From positions 1,364,001-1,428,000 of the forward strand of contig NZ_JADBEJ010000004.1 in assembly GCF_014873915.1 (NCBI RefSeq): DNA of 64,000 nt, read 5' to 3'. Source of the DNA: Amycolatopsis roodepoortensis (GTDB lineage: Bacteria; Actinomycetota; Actinomycetes; Mycobacteriales; Pseudonocardiaceae). Positions 1-8,254 of this stretch are shown piece after piece (the stretch's first letter is position 1; each line of letters opens with the position of its first letter). The position numbers and the translations under genes are program-made. Below the pieces are notes generated by a model. It was not told the origin of the DNA and did no database searches. It was given only the letters and a program-made list of their open reading frames with translations.

Positions 1-654
1 GTGGACGACCTGCTGGAGGCGCTCGACGCGGCCGCCAAGTCGGACGCGCGCGCCGTCGTGCTGGCCGGGCGGGGACGCGCGTTCTGCGCGGGTCACGACC
101 TCAAGGAACCCACCCCGCCGGGGGATTCACGCCCGCGGCTCGACCGGCTACAGGACGTGACGCGCCGTCTTCGCGGACTGCGCCAGCCCGTCATCGCCGC
201 GGTCCACGGCTACGCGATCGGCGCGGGTGCCGAGTTCGCGATGGGCTGCGACCTGATCCTCGCCGCCGAAGACGCGGTGTTCGCCTTCCCCGAGGTCTCC
301 CTCGGCCTGAGCGTCACGGGCGCGGCGTCGCGGTTGCTGCCGCTGCTGGTCGGCCCGCTGAAGGCCAAGGAGCTCCTGCTGCTGGGCGAACGCGTGAGCG
401 GCACCGAGGCGGCCGAGCTCGGCCTGGTCAACGCCGCCCTGCCCGTCGACGACCTGATGGACACCGCGCTGGCCTGGGCGGCCAAGATCGCCGCTCATCC
501 GGCGGCCGCGGCCACGATGGCCAAACGCGCGCTCGATTCCGGTATCGACAGCTCCCTCGACGCCGCGCTCGAACTCGAAGTCAGCCACGCGCTGATCACC
601 GAGCACTCCGCCGAGGTCGCCGCCTCGGCCGAGGCGTTCCGGAGCCGGTCATGA
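1..654 (+). CDS. Enoyl-CoA hydratase/isomerase family protein (5' end outside window)
   Basis: Crotonase-fold enzyme, expected to hydrate or isomerise an enoyl-CoA in beta-oxidation or a related acyl-CoA pathway. Visible are an oxyanion-hole segment GRAFCAGHDL (about residues 25-34), the second loop HGYAIGAGAEFAMGCDL with Glu78 at the first catalytic-acid position, and FPEVSLGL with Glu98 at the second. The visible part is 217 aa against about 255 for the family. The GTG at base 1 is therefore probably an internal codon, with roughly 40 N-terminal residues upstream of the window. Its stop overlaps the ATG of the next gene (ATGA), so the two are translationally coupled. The exact substrate cannot be read from sequence. 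Confidence 0.9.
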   Translation: MDDLLEALDAAAKSDARAVVLAGRGRAFCAGHDLKEPTPPGDSRPRLDRLQDVTRRLRGLRQPVIAAVHGYAIGAGAEFAMGCDLILAAEDAVFAFPEVSLGLSVTGAASRLLPLLVGPLKAKELLLLGERVSGTEAAELGLVNAALPVDDLMDTALAWAAKIAAHPAAAATMAKRALDSGIDSSLDAALELEVSHALITEHSAEVAASAEAFRSRS

Positions 655-2195
655 CCTCGCTCGCCGGAATCGACACCCTCCTCGGGCTGACCGCCAGGGC
701 CGCCGCGCTCTGGCCGGACCGGACGGCGTGGATCTTCGACTCCACCGGGGAGAGCTTCACGTTCGCCGACGTCGACGCGCGCAGCACCGAGTTCGCCCGC
801 GCGCTGCTGGAACTCGGCGTGGAACCGGGTGACCGGGTCGCGGTGATGCTCCGCAACCAGCCCGAGTTCCCCTTGCTGTGGCTGGCCTTGGCCAAGATCG
901 GCGGGGTGCTCGTCCCGGTCAACACCGGATACCGCGAGTTCGACGGTGCCCATGTGCTGCGGCATTCCGGTGCCAGGTTCGCCGTGGCCGCCGAGGAATT
1001 CCTGGAGCTGCTGAACAAGATCGCGCCGGAGACCTCGCTGGAACACGTGCTCACGCCCGGCGAACTCACCGGCTCCGGTGCCGTGCCGGTCTTCGCGAGT
1101 GAAGCCGAGCGCCCGGTCAACATCCAGTACACCTCGGGAACGACGGGCGCGCCCAAGGGTTGCGTACTGCCGAACCGGTATTGGACGACGCTCGCGATCG
1201 GCCTGGCCACGGACTACCCGTCGGTCGGCGCGGACGACGTCATCCTGACCGCGCAACCGTTCCACTACATCGATCCACAGTGGAACGTCGCGCTGGGGCT
1301 CGCCGGCGGCGCGACCCTGGTGGTGCTCGACCGCTTCCACCCGTCGACGTTCTGGGAGAAGATCCGCGAGCACGGCGTCACCTGGTTCTACTGCCTCGGC
1401 CTGATGCCCACCCTCCTGCTGCGCCAGCCGGAAAGCGAGCTGGACAAGGCACACCAGGTCCGCGCGATCTGCGCGTCGGCCATCCCGCGTGACCTGCACG
1501 CCGCGCTCGAAGCACGCTGGGGCACGCCGTGGTACGAGGCCTTCGGCATGACCGAGACCGGCGGCGACATCCGGATGCACCCGGCGGATCACGAGGAGAC
1601 CGTCGGCACCGGCTGCCTCGGCAGGCCGTCGCCCGCCCGCGAGGTGATGATCGCCGGCGAGGACGGGAAACCCCTGCCGCGCGGGGAAACCGGTGAGCTG
1701 CTGATCCGCGGGGTCGGCCTGATGCACGGCTACCACGACGATCCCGAAGCGACCAGGCGTGCGTTCGACGGCGGCTGGTTCCACACCGGCGACCTGGCCA
1801 CAATGGACGGCGAAGGCCGCGTGTACTACGTGGGCCGCACGAAAGACATGATCCGCCGCAGCGGCGAGAACATCTCCGCGGACGAGGTCGAACGGGCGCT
1901 GCAACTGCATCCGGCGGTGAAGCTCGCCGCTGTCATCGCGGTGCCGGACGATCTCCGCGGCGAGGAGGTCAAGGCGTACATCGTCCTCGACGAGAACGAG
2001 GGGCACCGGTGCGAACCGGCCGAACTGGCGGAGTTCTGCTCGGCGAAACTGGCCTACTTCAAGGTTCCCCGATTCTGGGTCATCGTGACGGAACTGCCGA
2101 TGACACCGTCGGAACGGGTCGCGAAGGGGGAGCTCAAGAAGGCGGGCGACCTCCGCGCCGGTTCCTGGGACAGGACCATCGAGAGGTGGTTGTGA
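651..2195 (+). CDS. AMP-dependent acyl-CoA synthetase/ligase
   Basis: ANL-superfamily ligase of 514 aa that adenylates a carboxylic acid and transfers it to CoA. Seen: the P-loop-like YTSGTTGAPKG near residue 160, FGMTETGG near 297, the hinge/A8 region YYVGRTKDMIRRSGENIS, and a C-terminal Lys in SERVAKGELKK near 493. The A10 lysine motif is unconventional (usually PRT..GK..K). The start overlaps the crotonase stop by ATGA and the stop overlaps the GTG of the TetR gene, forming a three-gene operon. This fits activation of an acyl substrate that is then processed by the crotonase. CaiC/FadD-like enzymes for short or branched acids are possible. Confidence 0.9.
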   Translation: MTSLAGIDTLLGLTARAAALWPDRTAWIFDSTGESFTFADVDARSTEFARALLELGVEPGDRVAVMLRNQPEFPLLWLALAKIGGVLVPVNTGYREFDGAHVLRHSGARFAVAAEEFLELLNKIAPETSLEHVLTPGELTGSGAVPVFASEAERPVNIQYTSGTTGAPKGCVLPNRYWTTLAIGLATDYPSVGADDVILTAQPFHYIDPQWNVALGLAGGATLVVLDRFHPSTFWEKIREHGVTWFYCLGLMPTLLLRQPESELDKAHQVRAICASAIPRDLHAALEARWGTPWYEAFGMTETGGDIRMHPADHEETVGTGCLGRPSPAREVMIAGEDGKPLPRGETGELLIRGVGLMHGYHDDPEATRRAFDGGWFHTGDLATMDGEGRVYYVGRTKDMIRRSGENISADEVERALQLHPAVKLAAVIAVPDDLRGEEVKAYIVLDENEGHRCEPAELAEFCSAKLAYFKVPRFWVIVTELPMTPSERVAKGELKKAGDLRAGSWDRTIERWL

Positions 2196-2827
2196 GCACC
2201 CGCGAGCGGGTCCGCCAGGCGGCGGTGAAACTGTTCGCCGCCAAGGGGTTCCACGGCACCGGCATCCGGGATCTGGCGCAGGAGGCGGAACTGTCGTCCG
2301 CCAGCCTGTACCACTACATGGGCACCAAAGAGGATCTGCTGGTCGCCATCATGAACGAGTCGCTGCGGCGCCTGCTCGACGCGGCCGAGCGGGCGACCGC
2401 CGGGCTCGCCGATCCCGTGTCACGGCTCGGCTCCCTGGTGGCGCTGCACGTACTCGCGCACGCCATCCAACCGGATGACACCCGCGTGGTGGACAACGAG
2501 GTCCACGCGCTCACCCCGGGCGCCAGGGCCGAGGTGGTGGGGCTGCGCGACGCCTACGAAAGGCTGTGGGCGGACGCGATCGAGGACGGCGTGAAGGCGG
2601 GTGTCTTCCACACCGACCAGCCTTCGGTCACCCGGCTGGCACTGGTGGAGATGTGCAGCGGTGTCGCGCGCTGGTATTCGCCGGCGGGGCCGCTCACCCT
2701 GGACCAGCTGGCCGCGCATTACGCGGAACTGGCGCTGCGGGCGCTCGCCTGTGAAGGCAGACTGGACGTCGCCGCGCTGCAAAACTGCCGTGAAGTGGTC
2801 TCGGGAGTGTGGCGAGTGCCCGTTTAA
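2192..2827 (+). CDS. TetR/AcrR family regulator
   Basis: 211-aa regulator with an N-terminal TetR helix-turn-helix (RERVRQAAVKLFAAKGFHGT, then SSASLYHYMGTKEDLL, about residues 4-50) and a helical ligand-binding half. I chose GTG at 2192 because it overlaps the preceding stop as GTGA and puts the HTH at the usual distance from the N terminus; the open frame extends further upstream inside the ligase gene. As last gene of the operon it probably represses this operon and perhaps neighbouring acyl-CoA genes in response to an acyl-CoA. This role is inferred from context. Confidence 0.88.
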   Translation: MSTRERVRQAAVKLFAAKGFHGTGIRDLAQEAELSSASLYHYMGTKEDLLVAIMNESLRRLLDAAERATAGLADPVSRLGSLVALHVLAHAIQPDDTRVVDNEVHALTPGARAEVVGLRDAYERLWADAIEDGVKAGVFHTDQPSVTRLALVEMCSGVARWYSPAGPLTLDQLAAHYAELALRALACEGRLDVAALQNCREVVSGVWRVPV

Positions 2828-2885
2828 CGGCGACTCATACCCGGTACGCCTTGCTCAGACGGCTTCTCTGGGGGACGCTCAAAGG

Positions 2886-3215
2886 GTGACTGAGGAGCAA
2901 ACGATCCAACTCGAACTGGACGACTCGGGTCTCTCGCCGGCGTTGCCGGTACCTTCGAACCCCCGTGATCAGGTGCAGGACGTCCCCTACCGCCCGGTGG
3001 GATTCCGGGACGACGACCTGCCGACGGCCCTCGAACGGTGCGCGACATGGCTACGCCAGGCTCAGGAGTGGCTCGGGGAACCGGTCGACGTGCTGGCCGT
3101 CCATCTCGACTACGACGACCGCAAGGGTTCACCGTATTACGACGTGAAACTTCTCTGCAACGAGGAGGACCTGGCCGGGGTCCCGATCGCGATGCGGAAC
3201 CAGAAGGAAGACTAG
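2886..3215 (+). CDS. Small hypothetical protein, acidic
   Basis: 109-aa acidic protein with no signal peptide or membrane segment. It has a central PYRPVGFRDDDLPTALERC stretch and ends in a predicted alpha/beta portion with YDVKLLCNEEDL. GTG at 2886 is taken as start, with AAAGG adjacent and GGGGGAC further upstream; longer forms would run into the TetR gene in another frame. It is followed after 6 bp by a long hairpin, which supports a real transcription unit ending here. I do not recognise the family and infer no function. Confidence 0.65.
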   Translation: MTEEQTIQLELDDSGLSPALPVPSNPRDQVQDVPYRPVGFRDDDLPTALERCATWLRQAQEWLGEPVDVLAVHLDYDDRKGSPYYDVKLLCNEEDLAGVPIAMRNQKED

Positions 3216-3221
3216 AGAAGT

Positions 3222-3272
3222 CCGTGAAGGCCTCCTTCCCTACCTTGAGCGTAGGGAAGGAGGCCTTCACGG
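3222..3272. terminator. Long hairpin between convergent genes (22-bp arms)
   Basis: Perfect 22-bp inverted repeat with a 7-nt loop (3244-3250), starting 6 bp after a stop codon and lying between two converging genes. No T-tract follows, as is common for actinobacterial I-shaped terminators. Each arm contains GAAGG-CCT-CCTTC, itself a palindrome with a 3-nt spacer. Confidence 0.7.
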
Positions 3273-3287
3273 CATGTCCGGCAAGCC

Positions 3288-4457
3288 TCAGCCCAAGGTG
3301 CCGCCGACCTTGACGTGCCCCTTGAGCAGGTTGCGCGCGATGGTCCGGCGCTGGATCTCGTCGGTGCCCTCGTAGATCCGCAGCAGCCGCAGTTCGCGGT
3401 ACCACCGCTCGACCGGCAGTTCCCGCGTGTAGCCCATCCCGCCGTGGATCTGCAGGACGCGGTCGACGATCTCGTTCGCCTTCACGCCGCCGTACAGCTT
3501 CGCCATCGACTGCGCGTGCCGTGAGTCCAGCTTCTGGTCGACCTGCCAGGCGGCGTGCAGCACCAGCCAGCGCAGGGCCTCCAGCTCGGTGCCGGAATCC
3601 GCGATCATCCACTGGATGGCCTGGCGCTCGGCGATCTTCTGCCCGAACGTCTCCCGCGTGTTCGCGTGCTCGATGGCCATGGAGATCAGCCGTTCACAGG
3701 AGCCGATCGCGCGGGCGGGCAGCAGGTAGCGGCCGGCGCCGATCCACTGCATGGCCAGGTCGAAACCGTGGCCGAGCTCGCCGAGGATCTGCGTCTCCGG
3801 CACGCGGACGTCCTCGAAGACCAGCGCGGCCGGGCCCCATTCGCCCATGGTGTCGATGTATTCGGACTTCCAGCCGGCGTCGCGGTCGACGAGGAAACAG
3901 GTGACGCCGCCGTTGGCGCCCTTCTCCGGGTCGGTGATCGCGAAGACCATCACGAAGTCGGCCTCGTTACCACCGGTGATGAAGGTCTTCTCGCCGTTGA
4001 TGACCCAGTCGGTGCCGTCCTTGCGGGCGGAGGTCCGGATGGCCTTCGCGTCCGAACCCGCACCGGGTTCGGTGATCGCGAAACACGACTTGCGTTCGCC
4101 GGAGATCGTCGGGAGCAGGTAGCGCTCCTTCTGCTCGTCGTTGGCGTAGTACAGGATGTTGTCCGCGCTGCCGCCGAAGCGGAACGGCACGAACGTGCGG
4201 CCGAGCTCGGCCTCCAGCAGCGCGGTCATCACCGCGGACAGGCCCATGCCGCCGTACTCCTCGGGCGTCTGCACCCCCCAGAAGCCGGATTCCTTGGCCT
4301 TCAGCTGCAGTTCACGCAGCTCGTCGGCGGTCAGGCCGGGCTGACCGGCGCGTTCGCGGCGCAGCACCTCCTGCTCACGCGGCATGAGGTCGCGCTGGAC
4401 GAACGTGCGGACCCAGTCGCGCACCTCGCGTTCCTCGACGCTCAGAGAGAAATCCAT
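3288..4457 (-). CDS. Acyl-CoA dehydrogenase
   Basis: 389-aa FAD enzyme catalysing alpha,beta-desaturation of an acyl-CoA, with electrons passing to ETF. It has the usual N-terminal helical, middle beta and C-terminal helical domains. Seen: CFAITEPGAGSDAKAI (FAD/substrate region), YGGMGLSA near the N terminus, and C-terminal IYEGTDEIQRRTIARN, where the Glu occupies the catalytic-base position of medium-chain-type enzymes. A GACTAAGCG/CGCTTAGTC palindrome lies 37 bp upstream of the start, so TetR-type control is likely. It is transcribed alone, convergent with the small protein to its left. Confidence 0.92.
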   Translation of the reverse strand: MDFSLSVEEREVRDWVRTFVQRDLMPREQEVLRRERAGQPGLTADELRELQLKAKESGFWGVQTPEEYGGMGLSAVMTALLEAELGRTFVPFRFGGSADNILYYANDEQKERYLLPTISGERKSCFAITEPGAGSDAKAIRTSARKDGTDWVINGEKTFITGGNEADFVMVFAITDPEKGANGGVTCFLVDRDAGWKSEYIDTMGEWGPAALVFEDVRVPETQILGELGHGFDLAMQWIGAGRYLLPARAIGSCERLISMAIEHANTRETFGQKIAERQAIQWMIADSGTELEALRWLVLHAAWQVDQKLDSRHAQSMAKLYGGVKANEIVDRVLQIHGGMGYTRELPVERWYRELRLLRIYEGTDEIQRRTIARNLLKGHVKVGGTLG

Positions 4458-4493
4458 GGTCAGCCCGCTCCTGTTCGACAGTGACCTAGCGCT

Positions 4494-4513
4494 GACTAAG
4501 CGCTCGCTTAGTC
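4494..4513. promoter_or_regulatory. Perfect 9-bp-arm palindrome, candidate TetR-type operator
   Basis: GACTAAGCG-CT-CGCTTAGTC in the 137-bp divergent space between the acyl-CoA dehydrogenase (start 4457, minus) and the dctA-like gene (start 4595, plus). Size, symmetry and position fit a TetR operator for fatty-acid genes. Which regulator binds is not shown. Confidence 0.6.
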
Positions 4514-4594
4514 CAGCGTACCGCTTCGGTTGTCGTTCGCCGAGGAGTTGTCATAAGTTTTCGCGACCTGTCCCCATCCCGTCGAAGGGCACCC

Positions 4595-5950
4595 ATGAGC
4601 ACGGAAGCACCCGTGGCGAAGCGGGATCGCACCCATTACCTGTACATCGCCGTCATCGCGGCGGTGGCGCTCGGCATCGCGGTCGGCATCCTGTTCCCCC
4701 AGGTCGGCAAGGAACTGAAGCCGCTCGGGACCGGATTCGTGAACCTGATCAAGATGATGATCTCGCCGATCATCTTCTGCACGATCGCGCTCGGCGTCGG
4801 CTCGGTGGCGAAGGCCGCGAAGGTCGGCCGCGTCGGCGGGCTCGCGCTCGGCTACTTCCTGATCATGTCGACGGTCGCGCTGGTCATCGGCCTGGTCGTC
4901 GGCAACATCCTCCAGCCCGGCACCGGGCTGCACCTGACCCCCGAGATCGCCGAAAAGGGACAGGACCAGATCGCCAAGAGCGAGGGCACCGTCGACTTCC
5001 TCCTCGGGATCATCCCGGAGACGCTGGTCTCGGCGTTCACCGAAGGCGAGGTGCTGCAGACGCTGCTGGTCGCGCTGCTCGCCGGGTTCGCGCTGCAGAA
5101 ACTGGGCACGAAGGGCGAGCCGATCCGCCGCGGTATCGAGCACATCCAGCGACTCGTGTTCCGGATCCTGGCGATGATCATGTGGGCGGCCCCGGTCGGC
5201 GCGTTCGGCGCGATCGCCGCCGTCGTCGGCGAGACCGGCTGGAAGGCGCTGCAGAGTCTCGCGGTGATCATGCTCGGCTTCTACATCACCTGCGCGTTGT
5301 TCGTGTTCGTGGTGCTCGGGCTGATCCTCGGCCTGCTCGCCAGGGTCAACATCCTGAAGCTGCTGCGCTATCTCGGCCGCGAGTTCCTGCTGATCCTCTC
5401 CACGTCGTCTTCGGAGTCGGCGCTGCCGCGGCTGATCGCGAAGATGGAGCACGCGGGCGTCTCCAAACCGGTCGTCGGCATCACCGTGCCGACGGGATAC
5501 TCGTTCAACCTCGACGGCACGGCGATCTACCTGACGATGGCGTCCATCTTCATCGCGGACGCGCTCGACAAACCGCTGAGCATCGGCGAGCAGATCTCCT
5601 TGCTGGTGTTCATGATCATCGCCTCGAAGGGCGCGGCCGGGGTCACCGGCGCGGGGCTGGCGACGCTGGCGGGTGGGCTGTCCTCGCACCGGCCGGAGCT
5701 GGTGGACGGCGTCGGGTTCATCGTCGGCATCGACCGGTTCATGTCCGAGGCCCGCGCGCTGACCAACTTCGCGGGCAACGCCGTCGCGACCGTGCTGATC
5801 GGCACCTGGACCAACGAGATCGACCGCGAGCAGCTGGACCGGACGCTGAACGGCCGATCGCCGTTCGACGAGGCGACGCTGCTCGACGAAAACGCGAGTG
5901 ATGCCAGTGCGGGATCGGGCAGAGACGCTACTCAACGAACACCCGAGTAA
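4595..5950 (+). CDS. dctA: C4-dicarboxylate/cation symporter, DctA-like
   Basis: 451-aa secondary transporter of the DAACS family (glutamate/dicarboxylate:cation symporters). Diagnostic segments: STSSSESALPRLI (serine-rich re-entrant loop, about residues 268-281), PTGYSFNLDGTAIYLTMAS, and GIDRFMSEARALTNFAGN, all closer to DctA than to GltP. Eight transmembrane helices plus two re-entrant loops are expected, starting with HYLYIAVIAAVALGIAVGI. AAGGG lies 6 nt before the ATG. The probable role is uptake of succinate, fumarate or malate. Downstream by 29 bp is the phosphopantetheinyl transferase gene on the same strand, which may be read through. Confidence 0.88.
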   Translation: MSTEAPVAKRDRTHYLYIAVIAAVALGIAVGILFPQVGKELKPLGTGFVNLIKMMISPIIFCTIALGVGSVAKAAKVGRVGGLALGYFLIMSTVALVIGLVVGNILQPGTGLHLTPEIAEKGQDQIAKSEGTVDFLLGIIPETLVSAFTEGEVLQTLLVALLAGFALQKLGTKGEPIRRGIEHIQRLVFRILAMIMWAAPVGAFGAIAAVVGETGWKALQSLAVIMLGFYITCALFVFVVLGLILGLLARVNILKLLRYLGREFLLILSTSSSESALPRLIAKMEHAGVSKPVVGITVPTGYSFNLDGTAIYLTMASIFIADALDKPLSIGEQISLLVFMIIASKGAAGVTGAGLATLAGGLSSHRPELVDGVGFIVGIDRFMSEARALTNFAGNAVATVLIGTWTNEIDREQLDRTLNGRSPFDEATLLDENASDASAGSGRDATQRTPE

Positions 5951-5979
5951 TCCGGTGCTGGATCGGGTAAAAAGGAGGG

Positions 5980-6669
5980 GTGATCGAATGCGCGGTCCGC
6001 TGGTCCGAGCCCCTGCCCGCCGAACCCCGGTTCCTGGCCCTGCTCGATGAGCTGGAGCAGGGCCGGTACGGGAACTACCGCCAGGACATCGACAAACGCC
6101 GGTTCCTGACCGGCCGCGTCCTGGCGAAGACGGTCGCCGCCGAGCGGCTCGGCATGGCCGTCGAGGACGTGGGCTTCGACGCGACCTGCGACGACTGCGG
6201 CAAACCGCACGGACGGCCCAGGGTCCCCGGCGCGCCGCTGATGCTGTCGATCTCGCATTCCGGCGACCTCATCGGCGTCGCGGCCACCGCGGGGACGCCG
6301 GTCGGTCTCGACGTCGAGACGGCCACCAGGCGCGCCGAGGACTCGCTCATGGAGTACGCGCTGACCCCCGCCGAGCTGGCCGCGATCGCCGGGCTGTCGG
6401 ACGACGAGCGCACGACGGCGTTCTTCACCTACTGGACGCGCAAGGAAGCCGTCATGAAGGCCACCGGGAAGGGCCTCAAGATCCCGCTGCAGAGCATCAC
6501 GTTCTCCGGCTACGACGAGCAGGCGCGGCTGGTGCGGTCGAGCCACCAGGCCCTCGACCCGGCCCGGACCCGCCTCGCGGACCTGAAGGCGGCCGAGGGC
6601 TACCGGGCCGCCGTCGCGCTGATCACCTCGGACGACATCTCGGTCACCGAAACCTTCGCGGCCCTCTGA
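5980..6669 (+). CDS. 4'-phosphopantetheinyl transferase, Sfp/EntD type
   Basis: 229-aa enzyme that moves phosphopantetheine from CoA to carrier-protein domains of NRPS, PKS or related synthases. Signature motifs: TPVGLDVET (Mg-binding Asp and Glu) and FFTYWTRKEAVMKATGKGLK (WxxKEA). The length is typical of Sfp-type transferases rather than AcpS. An in-frame stop at 5968 leaves GTG 5980 as the only usual start before the conserved region, yet AGGAGG (5973-5978) sits only 1 nt from it, an unusually short spacing. It is convergent with the isochorismate synthase (17 bp apart), a pairing that recalls catechol siderophore loci, but no NRPS is in the window. Confidence 0.9.
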   Translation: MIECAVRWSEPLPAEPRFLALLDELEQGRYGNYRQDIDKRRFLTGRVLAKTVAAERLGMAVEDVGFDATCDDCGKPHGRPRVPGAPLMLSISHSGDLIGVAATAGTPVGLDVETATRRAEDSLMEYALTPAELAAIAGLSDDERTTAFFTYWTRKEAVMKATGKGLKIPLQSITFSGYDEQARLVRSSHQALDPARTRLADLKAAEGYRAAVALITSDDISVTETFAAL

Positions 6670-6686
6670 CCCTCCCGCGTTTCGCG

Positions 6687-7835
6687 TCAGATCTCCAGGC
6701 CCATCGCGGCGAGCAGGGTGCGGAACTTCGCCGACGTCTCGTCGAGTTCGGTCCGCGGGTCGGAGGCGGGCACGATGCCGCCGCCGGCGTACAGCCGCAT
6801 GGAGGTGTCGGCGATCTCCGCACACCGGATCCCGACGGCCCATTCGCCGTCCCCGGCCGCGTCGACCCAGCCGACGGCGCCCGCGTAGTACTCGCGATCG
6901 AACGGCTCCAGCTCCTGGACCAGCGACCGCGCGGCGCCGGTCGGCGTGCCGCAGACAGCCGGCGTGGGATGCAGGGCGGCGGCGAGGTCCAGCGCGGTGA
7001 CGTCCTCGTCGATCAGCTCACCCGTGACGGTGGTCGAGAGATGCCAGATCGCCGGCGTCGAGACGAGTTCCGGGCCGCGGACGTCGAGCTTGCGGCAGAA
7101 CGGCCGCAGGATCTCGACGACGGACTCGACCACGACGGCGTGCTCGACGTGGTCCTTTTCGGACGCCAGCAGCGCCTCACCATTCGCCTTGTCGATCGCC
7201 GGGTCCGCGGACCGGGGCATCGACCCGGCATGCGGCCGGGACACGACGGCGCCGCCGGTGCGGGAGAGCAGGAGTTCGGGAGTGGCGCCGACGAGCGTGC
7301 GCCCGCCGGGCAGCTGCGCGGCGTAGGTGGTGTGCCTGGGGTTGCCGTTCGCGAGGTTCCTGACCACCGCGGCGGCCGGGACGGCCTCGTCGAAGTCGAG
7401 ATCGAGCGCGCGGGCCAGGACGACCTTGCGCAGGTCACGGTCGCTCAGCGCGGAGACGGCAGCACGGACGGCGGCCAGATGGGCCTCCGGTTCGGGCACA
7501 GGGGTGACCTTGACCGGCTGCGGGAGCGCGGTCCGCGGCGGGACGGCCGCGTGGCCGGACGACGCGCGGTGGACCGCGCGCGGGAGCACCAGATGCCCCG
7601 GTGTCGACGTGGTGTCGCTGGTGTCGAAGGGCAGCACACCGACCGCGATCGAAGCACCCGAGTCGGTGAACAGCCCGGGGAGCATCCCGGACAGCCGCGA
7701 CGGCTCGGTGTCGGTCGCGGTGGCCACGACGCCGCTCGCGAGGAGCGCGTGCCGTGCCGTGGCCAGGAGGAAGTCGCCCCGCTCGTAGCGGGCGGCCAGG
7801 TCTGCCGGGGTCGCCGGTGCGGTACTGGTCGTCAC
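6687..7835 (-). CDS. Isochorismate synthase (EntC/DhbC/MenF type)
   Basis: 382-aa chorismate-binding enzyme converting chorismate to isochorismate. Seen: KVVLARALDL, ATPELLLSRTGGAVVSRPHAGS, EKDHVEHAVVVESV, LHPTPAVCGTPTGAA and FDREYYAGAVGW, all typical of the family's C-terminal catalytic half. GTG 7835 (VTTSTAPATPADL) is chosen because the extension to 7907 runs through an unlikely segment and a palindrome. Neither menaquinone nor dihydroxybenzoate genes are adjacent, so the pathway (siderophore, salicylate or menaquinone) is open. The neighbouring Sfp-type transferase favours a siderophore. Confidence 0.88.
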   Translation of the reverse strand: MTTSTAPATPADLAARYERGDFLLATARHALLASGVVATATDTEPSRLSGMLPGLFTDSGASIAVGVLPFDTSDTTSTPGHLVLPRAVHRASSGHAAVPPRTALPQPVKVTPVPEPEAHLAAVRAAVSALSDRDLRKVVLARALDLDFDEAVPAAAVVRNLANGNPRHTTYAAQLPGGRTLVGATPELLLSRTGGAVVSRPHAGSMPRSADPAIDKANGEALLASEKDHVEHAVVVESVVEILRPFCRKLDVRGPELVSTPAIWHLSTTVTGELIDEDVTALDLAAALHPTPAVCGTPTGAARSLVQELEPFDREYYAGAVGWVDAAGDGEWAVGIRCAEIADTSMRLYAGGGIVPASDPRTELDETSAKFRTLLAAMGLEI

Positions 7836-7867
7836 CCCACCAGCGTCCCAGGCTCCGGCTGAGACCA

Positions 7868-7914
7868 GGGGAAAGTGTTGCCCGGGCAACAGCCTCTCAG
7901 GCAACACCTTCCCC
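7868..7914. promoter_or_regulatory. Three-half-site palindrome in leader of isochorismate synthase
   Basis: A 15-bp inverted repeat with one mismatch (GGGGAAAGTGTTGCC, 7868-7882, against GGCAACACCTTCCCC, 7900-7914) encloses a perfect 14-bp palindrome, GTTGCCCGGGCAAC (7877-7890). The two foldings share one arm and exclude each other. It lies 28 bp 3' of the mihF-like gene and 32 bp 5' of the synthase start on the same strand, so it may be a terminator, an attenuator or a protein-binding site. Confidence 0.5.
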
Positions 7915-7942
7915 CGGACAGCCCGTGACCTGGGCGGAAGCG

Positions 7943-8254
7943 TTACTTCAGCGCCTCGAGAAGGGCCTCGCGCTGCCGCTCGCCCAGGCCGGCGGCACGC
8001 CGGTCCGGGTCGATCCCGGCCTGCTCCAGCAGGGCGGCGACCTTGACCGCGCCCAGGCCGGGCACGGCCTTCAGCAGCTGCGTGACCTTCGTCTTGCCGA
8101 TGGTCTTGTTCTCCTTGGCCTGCTTGAGCACCTTGTCGATGCTCTCCTTGCCGGACTTGATCGACGCAAGCAGCTCGGAGCGCGCTTTGCGAGCCTCAGC
8201 CGCCTTGGCGAGGGCATCGGCGCGCTGCTCCGGAGTCAACGTGGGCAGAGCCAA
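7943..8254 (-). CDS. mihF: Integration host factor, actinobacterial type (mIHF/sIHF family)
   Basis: 103-aa nucleoid-associated protein. The N terminus ALPTLTPEQRADALAKAAEAR, the helical middle and the C-terminal H2TH-like part (LLKAVPGLGAVKVAALLEQ, then RAAGLGERQREALLEAL) match the actinobacterial integration host factor family, which binds and bends DNA. The start is TTG, with AAAGGA 8 nt upstream. The main chromosomal copy of this family usually lies beside gmk (guanylate kinase); this gene stands alone, so it may be a second copy, which the window cannot confirm. Confidence 0.85.
   Translation of the reverse strand: MALPTLTPEQRADALAKAAEARKARSELLASIKSGKESIDKVLKQAKENKTIGKTKVTQLLKAVPGLGAVKVAALLEQAGIDPDRRAAGLGERQREALLEALK

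Noticed and set aside
2009..2191. 61-residue N-terminal extension of the first TetR
   Set aside because: It lies inside the upstream ligase gene in another frame; GTG 2192 with the GTGA overlap explains the start.
4508..5935. Minus-strand open frame of 475 codons
   Set aside because: Antisense to the DctA-like transporter; very rich in Asp, Arg and Gln as expected of a shadow frame.
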